This document shows positions 1 to 9,074 of a stretch of 64,000 bases of DNA, one piece after another; positions within the stretch are counted from its first letter, which is position 1; each line of letters begins with the position of its first letter. Below the pieces are notes generated by a model. The model worked only from the letters and a program-made list of their open reading frames with translations, was not told where the DNA came from and ran no database searches. The stretch is taken from NCBI RefSeq assembly GCF_026421305.1, contig NZ_JAPJBQ010000009.1, positions 62,001 to 126,000 on the forward strand. Direction: 5' to 3'. Origin of the DNA: Dyella silvae (lineage in GTDB: Bacteria > Pseudomonadota > Gammaproteobacteria > Xanthomonadales > Rhodanobacteraceae). A program made the position numbers and the translations under genes.

Positions 1-345
1 CGCGCGGACAATGGCCAGCCGTTGCAGGGCACCTCGAAGCACACCTACAACGCGTCGGCTTACTTCGAAAACGAGCTGTTCAACGCCCGCCTCAGCTACA
101 CCTATCGCTCGTCGTTCTTCGACGGCGTGAGCCGTTCGGACACGTACTACCAGGCAGGCGTGGGCAACCTCGCGTTCTCGGCTGGCTACAACGTGACCAG
201 CTGGATGTCGCTGCGCTTCGACGCGATGAACCTCAACAACCCGAAGTACCGCTATTACACGGTCAACCCGGCCTACGGCAATCAGCTGAACTCGTATTAC
301 GTGAACGGCCGTCAGTACTACCTGACCGCGAACTTCAAGTACTGA
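1..345 (+). CDS. TonB-dependent receptor, C-terminal fragment
   Basis: The frame is open from the first base of the window, so the gene begins upstream and only the last 114 residues are visible. They show the alternating aromatic/polar pattern of outer-membrane beta-strands. The segment 'LRFDAMNLNNPKYRYY' resembles the penultimate strands of TonB-dependent receptors, and the protein ends in an aromatic residue (FKY), the usual signal for outer-membrane barrel insertion. A strong terminator follows 22 bases after the stop, so this gene closes its own transcript. The following GH9 and GH20 genes suggest that the substrate is an oligosaccharide, but nothing visible in the fragment proves it. 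Confidence 0.85.
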   Translation, partial: RADNGQPLQGTSKHTYNASAYFENELFNARLSYTYRSSFFDGVSRSDTYYQAGVGNLAFSAGYNVTSWMSLRFDAMNLNNPKYRYYTVNPAYGNQLNSYYVNGRQYYLTANFKY

Positions 346-367
346 TTTAACGCTTTCTCCCCGCGAA

Positions 368-399
368 CGGGCCCGGCACACTTGCCGGGCCCGATTTTT
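368..399 (+). terminator. Rho-independent terminator of the TonB receptor gene
   Basis: A perfect 11-bp stem (368-378 with 383-393), GC-rich, with a 4-base loop, is followed directly by ATTTTT. It lies 22 bases after the receptor stop codon. Confidence 0.9.
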
Positions 400-421
400 C
401 GTTGGGGTACACGCTGGAGCC

Positions 422-501
422 TGTTCAAAATCTCTGTACGACGTCGTGACGTTGAGGGACTCGTGCGGGTGCGCGATCTCGTAGCACAGAGATTTTGAAC
501 A
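422..501. repeat. 80-bp MITE-like element with 16-bp terminal inverted repeats
   Basis: Arms 422-437 and 486-501 are perfect 16-bp inverted repeats (TGTTCAAAATCTCTGT and its complement) around 48 bases of unrelated sequence. The arm resembles, from memory, terminal repeats of IS256-type insertion sequences; that is inference and no transposase is present. The right arm contains a TTG at 495 in frame with the GH9 gene, so the element could affect that gene's leader. Confidence 0.5.
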
Positions 502-533
502 CGCTTTTGCCTGAATCTGCCGGAGTCGATGAC

Positions 534-2369
534 GTGAAGCGATGTCGCCGTGTTGCGGTTGCGCTGCTGCTGGTCATGGCCCATTCCGCCGTTGCATCGG
601 AGTGGAAGGTGTTGGTCGACCAGGTGGGTTATGACACCAGGGCCAACAAACAGGCCGTGGTGATGGTGCCATCGGGATCGCCGCCATCGTCGTTCCAGGT
701 GATAAACGCCGACACGGGCGAGCAGGCCTGGCAGGGCAGCCTCACTGCGGTGGGCAGAGTGGAACGCTGGGGCGAGCAACAGTACGCCGTGGCCGACTTC
801 AGCGGACTGACCAAGCCCGGGCACTACTACGTCACGCTGCGGGAAGGCGATCACAACGCGCAGTCATGGACCTTCGACGTCCAGGACAACGTGCTGGAAC
901 GCCACACGCTGTCCAACGTCATCTATTACTTCAAGGGCCAGCGTTCCAGCGGTTTGCTCGACAAGGCCGACATGCATCTCGCGCGGCCGGATGGCCAGCC
1001 CGGCACGCTTGACCTTCATGGTGGCTGGTATGACGCCACCGGTGACTACGGTATCCACCTGTCGCACCAGAACCTCACGAGTTATTTCAACCCGCAGCAG
1101 GTGCCTCTGGCTGCGTGGAGCCTGCTGCGCACCTGGCAGTTATTGGACGCGCGCCACGACAAGAACTTCAATGAATACCAGCGCCGCCTGCTCGACGAAG
1201 GTCTGTTCGGTGCGGATTTTCTCGTACGCGACAAACGGCCTGACGGATCGTTCTACCAGTCCATCGAGGGGCCCGGGCCTGGCAAGTTGCCGAATGATCG
1301 CATCATTGGCGATCCCAACTGGCGCACGCAGATCAAGCGCAAGCCCAGCGATGAAACCGGCAAGATCGAGCAGCCGGCGCGTGGGCCGCACGCCTTCGAG
1401 GCGAGTTTCCGCGCTGGCGGTGGCATGGCTATCGCCGCGTTGGCCCTGGCCGCGAGCACCGGCGTCGATGGTGACTTTACGTCAAAGGATTATCTGAAAG
1501 CCGCCGTGGAGGCGTACCGCTTTCTGGATGTGCACAATCGCGAGCTGACCAACGACGGTAAGGACAATATCGTCGACGACTACTGCGCCTTGCTCGCGGC
1601 GGTGGAGCTGTACCGCGCCACGCATGACGAGGTGTGGCGCAAGGCAGCGGATCAGCGTGCGGATCACCTGATGGGGCGCTTGATCAGTCACGGCGGCCAC
1701 CGTGACTACTGGCGTGCCGATGACGGCACGCGACCGTTCTTCCATCCGTCCGATGCCGGTATGCCGGTGATCGCGCTGGTGGAGTACGCCTCGATCGCCG
1801 ATGCGCATCGCCAGGCAAAGGTGCGTGATAGCGTGAAGCGATCGCTTGCGTCCGAGCTTGCGATGACGGTCAACGTCGCCAATCCTTTCGGCTACGCGCG
1901 ACAGTTGGTGCGCGGCGGCGACGGTGAGGTGCGGCCGGCCTTCTTCTTCCCCCATGACACGGAAGCCGCCCCGTGGTGGCAGGGCGAGAATGCGCGCATC
2001 GCGTCGCTCGCCGCGGCGGCACGATTGGCTTCGCCGCTGTATGGCGGCGACGATGCGTTCCAGAAGCAGCTGCAAGCCTATGCATGGAACCAGCTGCACT
2101 GGATACTCGGCCGCAATCCCTATGACAGCAGCATGCTGATGGGCAGCGGCCACCACAACGCGCCATACATGTTCTTCGACTCCTACGCGTATACCAATGC
2201 GCCGGGAGCCATCATCAACGGCATCACCTCCGGCTTGACCGACGACGAGGGCATCGCTTTTGATCTAGGTTATGCCCAGACCGGCAAGGACGATGACTGG
2301 CGCTGGACCGAGCAATGGCTGCCGCATGATGCGTGGTACCTGTTCGCCATCAGCCTTCCCCACGACTGA
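534..2369 (+). CDS. Secreted glycoside hydrolase family 9 protein with N-terminal Ig-like domain
   Basis: About 611 residues. The GTG at 534 is chosen because GGAG (521-524) lies at good spacing and a clean signal peptide follows (VKRC then a hydrophobic run ending HSAVAS). A TTG at 495 is an alternative but would put 13 odd residues before the signal. Residues about 24-110 look like the CelD_N Ig-like domain (VLVDQVGYDTRANKQAVV). The rest is an (alpha/alpha)6 GH9 domain: GGWYDATGDYG near residue 165 supplies the Asp pair of the usual DAGD motif (here DATGD, one residue longer), and WRWTEQW near 591 may carry the acid Glu. GH9 is mostly endoglucanase, but exo-beta-glucosaminidases acting on chito-oligosaccharides are known in it, and the adjacent GH20 gene favours such a role. 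Confidence 0.85.
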   Translation: MKRCRRVAVALLLVMAHSAVASEWKVLVDQVGYDTRANKQAVVMVPSGSPPSSFQVINADTGEQAWQGSLTAVGRVERWGEQQYAVADFSGLTKPGHYYVTLREGDHNAQSWTFDVQDNVLERHTLSNVIYYFKGQRSSGLLDKADMHLARPDGQPGTLDLHGGWYDATGDYGIHLSHQNLTSYFNPQQVPLAAWSLLRTWQLLDARHDKNFNEYQRRLLDEGLFGADFLVRDKRPDGSFYQSIEGPGPGKLPNDRIIGDPNWRTQIKRKPSDETGKIEQPARGPHAFEASFRAGGGMAIAALALAASTGVDGDFTSKDYLKAAVEAYRFLDVHNRELTNDGKDNIVDDYCALLAAVELYRATHDEVWRKAADQRADHLMGRLISHGGHRDYWRADDGTRPFFHPSDAGMPVIALVEYASIADAHRQAKVRDSVKRSLASELAMTVNVANPFGYARQLVRGGDGEVRPAFFFPHDTEAAPWWQGENARIASLAAAARLASPLYGGDDAFQKQLQAYAWNQLHWILGRNPYDSSMLMGSGHHNAPYMFFDSYAYTNAPGAIINGITSGLTDDEGIAFDLGYAQTGKDDDWRWTEQWLPHDAWYLFAISLPHD

Positions 2370-2387
2370 CGCTGCCTCGCGAGAACG

Positions 2388-4688
2388 ATGATGAAAACGA
2401 CACGCTACGTGCTGGCTCTTGCTCTCTGCGGCCTTGCCGTCGTCGCTCATGCGGCGACACCGAATCTGATCCCCATGCCGGCGCAGCTGATGGCGTCCGG
2501 CGAAGGATTCACCGTCTCGACGCAGACGCCCATCGTGGTTGACGGTGACGATGCGGATGCACGCCGCACGGCTGAATACCTCGCCTCGATCACCGCGCGT
2601 ACGCGCCATCTGCAGCTGCAGGTGAAGACGGGTGTATCGGAGAACGGCGCCATCGTGTTCAAGCGCGATCCGCAAGCGCCGGTTGCCAGCGCGGAAGGCT
2701 ATGCACTTGACGTTACGCCACAAGGCATCCGCATCGTCGCCCGCGACGAGGCGGGCCTGTTCTACGGCGCCGTCACGGCATGGCAGTTGCTCACGCCGTC
2801 ACAGGGCACGGGTGATGTGCGCGTGGACCCGGTGCATATCCGCGACGAGCCCCGCTTCGCCTGGCGCGGCTTCATGCTGGATTCCGTACGGCATTTCCAG
2901 ACGACGGACGAAGTGCGCACCCTTATCGACCAGATGGCGCAGCACAAGCTCAACGTGCTGCATTGGCATCTCACGGACGACCAGGGCTGGCGCATCGAGA
3001 TCAAGCGCTATCCCGAGCTCACCCGCATCGGTGCGTGGCGCACGCCGCCCACCATCGGCAAACAGGTCGTGCCGAAGCCGTATGGCGGCTTCTATACGCA
3101 AGACGATATCCGCGCCATCGTCGCTTATGCTGCCGAACGGCATATCACCGTGGTGCCGGAGATCGATATACCGGGACACGCGCAAGCGGCGGTCGCGTCC
3201 TACCCGGAGCTCGGCGTGACCGGCAAGCGTCCGCCGGTATCGCCTGACTGGGGTGTTCACCCGTATCTCTACAACGTCGATGACCACACCATCGAGTTTC
3301 TGCACAACGTACTGGACGAAGTGATGGCGCTGTTTCCGTCCACCTTTATCCACCTGGGTGGCGACGAGGCGGTGAAGGACCAGTGGCAGGCCTCGCCCGC
3401 GGTGCAGGCGCGCATGCACGCATTGGGTATCAAGAAGGAAAACACCCTGCAAAGCTGGCTCATCGAGCAGATGGGGCAGTACCTCGGCGCGCATGGCCGT
3501 CGCCTGATCGGTTGGGACGAAATTCTCGAAGGCGGCCTGCCGCCGAGCGCTACAGTGATGTCGTGGCGCGGCACCCAGGGCGCTATTGATGCGGCAAAGC
3601 AGGGCCATGACGTGGTGCTGTCGCCGGCACCGCAGTTGTATCTGGATCAGATGCAGAGCGATCGCGTGGACGAAACCACCGGTCGCCTGCCATCGATGTC
3701 GCTTGAAAGCTATTACGAGTTCGAGGCGGTACCCAAGGCGCTGAGCGAGGCGCAGGCAAAGCACGTGCTCGGTATGCAGGCCAACATGTGGACCGAACAC
3801 ATGCCCACCTTGCGCCACATTGAGCATGCGGTGTTCCCGCGCATGGATGCCCTGGCCGAAGCCGCGTGGACACCGGTGAAGCAGCGCAATTGGCATCAGT
3901 TCCTCGAGCGTATGCCGGCCCAGCTGGCGCGCTATCGCGCGCAGGACATCGCCTATGCCGACAGCGCGTTCGCACCGTTCATCGAGTTGGACCGCAACGC
4001 CGCCATTGCCAGCGGGCACGCCACCGTCGCGGTTGCCAACCAGGCCAAGTATGGCAACGTGCACTACACCACCGACGGCAGCGAGCCTGGTGCGTCGTCG
4101 CCGCTGTACGTTCGTCCGTTCACGGTGAATGTGCCGGCCACGATCAAGGCCGTGGCACTGGCGGACGATGGCACGCCGTTGGCCGCGACCCGTACGCGCG
4201 TGCTCGACCTGCCGTCGCTGCGTACGCGCAGCACCGGCGAACTCGAGAACTGCCTGGGCAGCGATTTTCGACTGCGTGTGCAGCCCTCGGCCGATGCCAC
4301 CAGCATGGCGCCGACGTATCTGATCAACGTCTTTGACGCCTGCCGTGTGTATCGCGCCGCAAGGCTGGATGGCATTGCCGCTATTCGCGTGGAAGCTGCC
4401 ACGCTGCCGCGCAACTACCAGTTGGCGCACGACGCCAAGCTGGTGGTGGCCCATAAGGCCAGCACGCAGCAGGGCGAACTGGTGGTGCGCCTGGACGGCT
4501 GCAAGGGCAAGCAACTAGCCTCGCTGCCGTTGCCCGCCGACCAGCCGGCCACCTTCACCCTGCAAGGCAACATGACGAAGCAGACGGGCACGCACGACCT
4601 GTGCCTGGTGTTTACCTCGCCAATCACCGGGCCGATCTACGGTGTGGGTGCCGTCACGCTGTTGCCGGCTGGCCAGGTGTCGCCCTGA
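2388..4688 (+). CDS. Beta-N-acetylhexosaminidase, GH20
   Basis: 766 residues with a signal peptide (MMKTTRYVLALALCG...VAHAA). It removes terminal GlcNAc/GalNAc residues from oligosaccharides in the periplasm or at the outer membrane. Domains in order: GH20b N-domain (about 25-150); catalytic TIM barrel (about 155-520) with HWHLTDDQGW and the catalytic Asp-Glu pair in HLGGDEA near 325; a CHB_HEX_C-type domain near 545-605 (YTTDGSEP); and a C-terminal beta-rich extension of about 150 residues that may bind sugar. It starts 19 bases after the GH9 stop, so the two are almost certainly co-transcribed. Substrate-assisted catalysis is family knowledge. The extension makes this longer than minimal GH20 enzymes. 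Confidence 0.93.
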   Translation: MMKTTRYVLALALCGLAVVAHAATPNLIPMPAQLMASGEGFTVSTQTPIVVDGDDADARRTAEYLASITARTRHLQLQVKTGVSENGAIVFKRDPQAPVASAEGYALDVTPQGIRIVARDEAGLFYGAVTAWQLLTPSQGTGDVRVDPVHIRDEPRFAWRGFMLDSVRHFQTTDEVRTLIDQMAQHKLNVLHWHLTDDQGWRIEIKRYPELTRIGAWRTPPTIGKQVVPKPYGGFYTQDDIRAIVAYAAERHITVVPEIDIPGHAQAAVASYPELGVTGKRPPVSPDWGVHPYLYNVDDHTIEFLHNVLDEVMALFPSTFIHLGGDEAVKDQWQASPAVQARMHALGIKKENTLQSWLIEQMGQYLGAHGRRLIGWDEILEGGLPPSATVMSWRGTQGAIDAAKQGHDVVLSPAPQLYLDQMQSDRVDETTGRLPSMSLESYYEFEAVPKALSEAQAKHVLGMQANMWTEHMPTLRHIEHAVFPRMDALAEAAWTPVKQRNWHQFLERMPAQLARYRAQDIAYADSAFAPFIELDRNAAIASGHATVAVANQAKYGNVHYTTDGSEPGASSPLYVRPFTVNVPATIKAVALADDGTPLAATRTRVLDLPSLRTRSTGELENCLGSDFRLRVQPSADATSMAPTYLINVFDACRVYRAARLDGIAAIRVEAATLPRNYQLAHDAKLVVAHKASTQQGELVVRLDGCKGKQLASLPLPADQPATFTLQGNMTKQTGTHDLCLVFTSPITGPIYGVGAVTLLPAGQVSP

Positions 4689-4696
4689 GCGTCGTG

Positions 4697-4786
4697 CGCC
4701 GCTGCGAGGTCACGCAGCGGCGTATCGCGATATCAAACGCTCATCATGCGGAGCGTTCCGGCATCCGAAGCCCAGGCCGGAACGCT
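4697..4786. terminator. Two hairpins between convergent genes
   Basis: A perfect 10-bp stem (4697-4706/4713-4722) follows the GH20 stop by 8 bases. A second 11-bp stem (4752-4762/4776-4786) reaches into the stop codon of the convergent cyclase gene. Neither has a U-tract, so factor-independent termination is not assured. Confidence 0.45.
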
Positions 4787-6183
4787 TACGACATCTGTCC
4801 CAGATCCGGCATGCCGAGGATGTGAATATCCTGCGCGGCGGCAACGCGCACGTGATTGCCGCCGTTCTTCTTGACTTGATACATCGCGTAGTCCGCGGCG
4901 CGCGTGAGCTCGCGCGGGTCGTCGCCGTGCAGCGGATACGTGGCGATGCCGATGCTGGTGGATATCTGCAGCCTCCGCTCCGCCAGCTGAAAAGGCTCGT
5001 TGAGCACGGCGCGTAGTTTCTCCGCCACGGCGACACTGTCGGCGGTCGACTGTAGATGGCTTAGCAGCACCACAAACTCGTCGCCGCCCATACGGCCGAC
5101 GACGTCGCCTTCGCGAAGATGACTCTTGATTCGCTGCGCGACTTCGCACAGCAACAGGTCGCCGACATGGTGGCCGAAGCGGTCATTCACCTGTTTGAAC
5201 TGGTCGAGATCGAAATAGAGCAGCGCCAGGTTGCCGCCGAAGCGCACGACGTTGTCCAGTGCGGCCTCAAGCTGTTGGTTGAACAAGTCGCGGTTGGCGA
5301 GATCCGTCAACGGGTCATGACGTGCAATGTGATGCAGCCGTGCTTCGGCGCGTTTGCGTTCGATGGCGGAAGCCACCTGAGCGGAAACGAATTGCAGCAG
5401 CTCCTTATCTGCTTCGGAGTAGCGCGTGGCGCTGGAGTAACTTTGCACGACCAGGGCGCCCACCGTACTGCCCTGGCAGGTGAGCGGAACACCGAGCCAC
5501 TGCGCCGCGTCCGTGCCATGCACGGGCAATGAAAGTGCGGTGGACGAATCGGGCGACAACAGCAACGCTTGTCCGCAGCGGATCAGTTCTGCCGTCAACG
5601 TGCCCGAATCCAGCTGCTGCGGTGGCGGCGGCTCATCACGCTCGTCGACAAAGTAGGGGAAGCTCACTTCGTCGCGGCGCGCGTCGTACAGCGCTACAAA
5701 GAAGTTTTTGGCGGGCAACAATCCGCCCACGATTCTGTGGATCTGCTCATACAGCGCTGGCAGGTTGTCCGCGGCGTGTGCGGCTTCGGAGATGGCGTGC
5801 AGCGCGGCAGTCATCGATTCGGCGCGCTTGAGTGCGGTGATATCGCGAGCGACCGCGATGCGTACCTGATCGGCTTCCGACCAGCGGGCGGACCACATGA
5901 TGTGGACGATCTGGCCGTCTTTACGGATATAGCGGTTCTGGAAGTGCGCCTGAGGGTGGCCCGCCATGATCGCGGCGGCGGTCTGCAGGGTGGCGTCGCG
6001 ATCGTCCGGATGCACCAGTTCGATCATCCGCCGCCCCATCACTTCCTCGGGCTTGTAGCCAAAGATGCGCTCGTAAGAGGCGCTGACAAACACATACCGG
6101 CCCTCGGCATCGACCACGCAAATGGCATCCCACAGGAGATCCATGATCTTGCCGAGCTGGGTAATGGCCTGTCTTTCCATCAT
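4786..6183 (-). CDS. Diguanylate cyclase with PAS and GAF sensor domains
   Basis: Cytoplasmic signalling enzyme expected to make cyclic di-GMP from two GTP. PAS domain at about residues 10-120 (DAICVVDAEGRYVFVS, FGYKPEEVMGR, and a PAC-like HFQNRYIRKDGQ segment). GAF-like domain at about 145-290. GGDEF domain in the last 165 residues. The active-site motif is the canonical GGDEF (GRMGGDEFVVLL). Five residues upstream is RxxD (REGD), an intact I-site for product feedback inhibition. No EAL or HD-GYP domain and no membrane segment. The start is uncertain: ATG-ATG at 6183/6180, or GTG at 6210, none with a clear Shine-Dalgarno. It converges on the GH20 gene. Confidence 0.9.
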   Translation of the reverse strand: MMERQAITQLGKIMDLLWDAICVVDAEGRYVFVSASYERIFGYKPEEVMGRRMIELVHPDDRDATLQTAAAIMAGHPQAHFQNRYIRKDGQIVHIMWSARWSEADQVRIAVARDITALKRAESMTAALHAISEAAHAADNLPALYEQIHRIVGGLLPAKNFFVALYDARRDEVSFPYFVDERDEPPPPQQLDSGTLTAELIRCGQALLLSPDSSTALSLPVHGTDAAQWLGVPLTCQGSTVGALVVQSYSSATRYSEADKELLQFVSAQVASAIERKRAEARLHHIARHDPLTDLANRDLFNQQLEAALDNVVRFGGNLALLYFDLDQFKQVNDRFGHHVGDLLLCEVAQRIKSHLREGDVVGRMGGDEFVVLLSHLQSTADSVAVAEKLRAVLNEPFQLAERRLQISTSIGIATYPLHGDDPRELTRAADYAMYQVKKNGGNHVRVAAAQDIHILGMPDLGQMS

Positions 6184-6524
6184 GCGCGATCTACGTGAGA
6201 CGTCCGGCACGGTGCGGGCGGGTCCTGCACTGCACGCAAGATGCGTGCCGCAGCTGGAAGCGCGCGAAAGTACGGCCCACAGGGTCGTGGCAGTGGTACG
6301 TCGTTGCGGCGCGGCAGGCAGTCATGCGCGGAGGCTGGCGACAGGGACGACGGTTCCCAATATAGGCGTTCTGCGGACTGGTGGCGCGCTCGAGCGATGC
6401 GACACGGGTCGGTCGGCGATGCAGTAGCCACGTGCCGTGCCCGAAGGCCGTGTCACTTATGTGCCCATTGCGGCAGCTTTGGCACAGTGGGCGGACGCTA
6501 GCGGCCATAGGGTGGCCGCGGGAA
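6184..6524. other. Intergenic, no gene seen
   Basis: About 340 bases between the cyclase start and the 3' end of the Lrp-family gene. Open frames here have no recognisable protein and no good start sites. It should contain the cyclase promoter, but I could not identify convincing -35/-10 boxes. Confidence 0.5.
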
Positions 6525-7040
6525 TTAGTCCTCCAGAAGCGAGCGCCCGGCGTTCCACGTGGCACGCGTCAGTGGTCTGTTCTCGTGCGGCGTCTGCAGC
6601 ACTATCAGGGTGGTCGTGCTGATGCTGGCGTGGATCTTCAGCAGGCGGTCGAGCACGGTTTCCAAATGGGGAATGGACATGGCCACGACCCGTAGCAGCG
6701 CCGAGTCCTCGCCAGCCAGTCGGCGGCAGTCGAGCACTTCGGGAATGTCCGCCACCAGCGCGCCGACGCGGGCGCAAATGCCGCCATCGCAACGCAACCG
6801 GATCATGGCGTCGATTTCGTAGCCCAGCTTGCGCGGGTTCACCACCGCCCTGTAGCCAGCGATGACACCGGCTTCCTCCAGCCGCTTCACACGCTCGGCC
6901 ACGGCCGGGGCGGACAGCTTCACCCTGCGCCCCAGCTCGGCGTAGCCCTGTCGGGCATCGTGCTGCAGGGCTTCCAGCAGCTGCCAATCGGTAGCGTCCC
7001 AAATCGGTTTCGATTCAAAGGTAACGGCGTTCATAGACAT
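6525..7040 (-). CDS. Lrp/AsnC family transcriptional regulator
   Basis: 171 residues. N-terminal winged helix-turn-helix (DATDWQLLEALQHDARQGYAELGRRV, then SAPAVAERVKRLEEAGVI, about residues 15-65), followed by the alpha-beta RAM/effector domain (about 80-155), in the usual order and length for the family. Such proteins sense amino acids or related metabolites. It is divergent from the EamA exporter gene with 104 bases between them, a common arrangement in which the regulator controls the exporter. An internal ATG two codons downstream (7034) is an alternative start. Confidence 0.92.
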   Translation of the reverse strand: MSMNAVTFESKPIWDATDWQLLEALQHDARQGYAELGRRVKLSAPAVAERVKRLEEAGVIAGYRAVVNPRKLGYEIDAMIRLRCDGGICARVGALVADIPEVLDCRRLAGEDSALLRVVAMSIPHLETVLDRLLKIHASISTTTLIVLQTPHENRPLTRATWNAGRSLLED

Positions 7041-7144
7041 TTCGATCGTTGGCGAAACATTGGCATCCTACGCTGATTCATCATTCAAGCGCACACCGGC
7101 CCGCCTTACGATGCGCACGTTTCCCTCTCACCGGAACCCTCCCC

Positions 7145-8068
7145 ATGCAGACCCCGGAACGCCTGGACGGGCGTGCCCTCAGCTATATCGGCATCGCCCT
7201 GCTTACCTGGTCGTCGGCTTATGCCGCGATTGCCTACGCGCTGGCCTCATTCACGCCCGGCGAAGTCGCGCTTGCGCGCCTGGCCATCGGCTCACTGTGC
7301 TTTGCGGTGTTGCTGTTGGTGAAGCGGGTGCCCCTGCCGGCGCGGCGGGACTGGCCGCAGCTGGCGGTACTGGGCGTGATCGGCCTCAGCGTTTACCACC
7401 TGTGCCTCAACACCGCCGAAACCCGCGTGGCCAGCGGCACGGCGGCCATCCTGATCTCGCTGGTCCCTGCCACCACGGCGGCACTGTCGGCCATCTGGCT
7501 GCGCGAGCGGCTGTCGAGCCGCACGCTGACGGGTCTGGCGGTGGCCTTACTCGGCGTGGTGGTGGTGGTGCTTACCAGTGGCAAGGATGTGAAGATCGAG
7601 CCCATGGCGGCACTGGTGCTGGTCAGCGTGATCGCATGTGCGATCTTCTTCGTGGCGCAGAAGCCCTTCTTTGCGCGCAACGGCATGCTGAGCGTTACGG
7701 CATTCACGTTCTTCGCCGGCACCCTGGGCACGCTGCCGTTTGGACTGGGTCTGCCGCAGGCGCTGGCCAATGCACCGGCCTCGCACATCGGCGCACTGGT
7801 ATGGCTGGGGATTGCGCCCACCTTCATTGGATACATCGCTTGGAACGCTGCGCTTCATCGCGCATCGGCGTCGCAGGTAAGCAGCTTCATTTACTTCTCG
7901 CCGCCGATCGCCGTGCTGATTGGTTGGGTGTGGCTGGGTGAGCGTCCCACCTTGCTGACGCTGGTGGGTGGTGTGATCACCGTGGGTGGCGTCGTGCTGG
8001 CCAACGCACGGCGCCGGACACCGGCCTCGGCTGCTGCCGTGGCGGGAACGCCTGCCAAGCAACACTGA
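7145..8068 (+). CDS. EamA/DMT family membrane transporter
   Basis: 307 residues with about ten hydrophobic segments arranged as two EamA repeats of five helices (residues about 12-145 and 155-290), typical of drug/metabolite exporters that export amino acids or other small molecules. The ATG at 7145 (MQTPERLDG) is chosen because the sequence before it, though open, is not hydrophobic and not family-like. Its divergent Lrp-type neighbour suggests amino-acid-linked control. The cupin gene follows after 4 bases, so the two are likely co-transcribed. The substrate cannot be told from the sequence. Confidence 0.9.
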   Translation: MQTPERLDGRALSYIGIALLTWSSAYAAIAYALASFTPGEVALARLAIGSLCFAVLLLVKRVPLPARRDWPQLAVLGVIGLSVYHLCLNTAETRVASGTAAILISLVPATTAALSAIWLRERLSSRTLTGLAVALLGVVVVVLTSGKDVKIEPMAALVLVSVIACAIFFVAQKPFFARNGMLSVTAFTFFAGTLGTLPFGLGLPQALANAPASHIGALVWLGIAPTFIGYIAWNAALHRASASQVSSFIYFSPPIAVLIGWVWLGERPTLLTLVGGVITVGGVVLANARRRTPASAAAVAGTPAKQH

Positions 8069-8072
8069 ACCG

Positions 8073-8369
8073 ATGACGCCGATACGTTTGATCAACGCAG
8101 CGAGCGAGCTGCCGGAGGCGTGGTCGTCGTGCGTGCTCGCCGCCATCGGCGATGCATGTCTGAAACTGCTTCGCATGGATGAGGCGGCCTATCCGGAAGA
8201 GTGCCACGACTACGCCGAGGGCCTGCTCGTGCTCGATGGCGAGATGGTGCTGAGCATGCAAGGCACCATCATGCGCGTGGGCGCCGGTGAACTTTGCATC
8301 GTGCCGGCGGGCGTGCCGCACAGTGTGGCGCCCGGCAGTCGCAGTACGCTGCTGATTCTCGACTCCTGA
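8073..8369 (+). CDS. Small cupin-domain protein
   Basis: 98 residues forming one beta-barrel cupin. The segments YAEGLLVLDGEMVLSM and RVGAGELCIVPAGVPH fit the two conserved cupin motifs; the second keeps the G(x)5PxGxxH pattern, while the first lacks the usual HxH pair. It starts 4 bases after the EamA stop, indicating an operon. Small cupins of this type bind metals or small ligands, but no function can be assigned. The frame is open further upstream but overlaps the exporter gene, so the ATG at 8073 is preferred. Confidence 0.8.
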   Translation: MTPIRLINAASELPEAWSSCVLAAIGDACLKLLRMDEAAYPEECHDYAEGLLVLDGEMVLSMQGTIMRVGAGELCIVPAGVPHSVAPGSRSTLLILDS

Positions 8370-8393
8370 CATCGGCCACCCCGGAGCTTGCCA

Positions 8394-9074
8394 ATGACCA
8401 CGCTCTACATCGCCAACAAAAATTACTCGTCGTGGTCGTTGCGCCCCTGGGTACTCATGAGCGAGCTGGCGATTCCATTTGAGGAAATCGTTGTGCCGTT
8501 CGGGCAGGGCTCCAACTGGCAGACATTTCGCAAATTCTCGCCCAACGGCCGTGTGCCATGCCTGCATGACGGCGAGTCGGTCGTGTGGGATTCGTTGGCG
8601 ATCATGGAGTACCTCGCCGAGCACCATCCGGGTGTTTGGCCGTCCGATCGCGATGCGCGAACTTGGGCGCGTTGTGCAGCGGCGGAGATGCACTCGGGTT
8701 TCGCGGTGTTGCGTAACGAATGCGGCATGAGTTGCGGTACCCGTGTACGACTGAATGTCATAGGGCCGGCACTGAAGGCGGACATCGCCCGCATCGACGA
8801 ATTATGGAACGAAGGCCTGTCTCGCTTCGGCGGCCCCTTTCTTGGTGGCGGCGCTTTCACGGCCGTCGATGCGTTCTATGCGCCCGTGGTGTTTCGTATC
8901 CAGACTTACAACCTGTCCATGAGTGCCGCCGCCTCGCACTATGTGGAGCGCATGCTGGCGCTGCCGTCGATGCGCAAATGGTATGTAGCGGCGTTGGCCG
9001 AAAGATGGCGGGATGACGCTCACGAGCGCGAAGTGCGTCACTTTGGCGATGTCGTCGACGACCTGCGCGCCTGA
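8394..9074 (+). CDS. Glutathione S-transferase family protein
   Basis: 226 residues. The ATG at 8394 has CCGGAG seven bases upstream. Thioredoxin-like N-domain at about 1-80 (LYIANKNYSSWSLRPWVLMSE, with Ser residues in the catalytic position and the cis-Pro segment GRVPCLHDG). The SNAIL/TRAIL-type glutathione-binding segment is SVVWDSLAIMEYLAE. An all-helical C-domain follows (about 90-215). It lies 24 bases after the cupin gene, probably in the same transcript. The physiological substrate is unknown. Confidence 0.92.
   Translation: MTTLYIANKNYSSWSLRPWVLMSELAIPFEEIVVPFGQGSNWQTFRKFSPNGRVPCLHDGESVVWDSLAIMEYLAEHHPGVWPSDRDARTWARCAAAEMHSGFAVLRNECGMSCGTRVRLNVIGPALKADIARIDELWNEGLSRFGGPFLGGGAFTAVDAFYAPVVFRIQTYNLSMSAAASHYVERMLALPSMRKWYVAALAERWRDDAHEREVRHFGDVVDDLRA

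Noticed and set aside
2799-4514. 571-codon frame antisense to the GH20 gene
   Set aside because: Antisense to a well recognised enzyme, no motifs, His/Arg-rich composition typical of reverse-complement frames.
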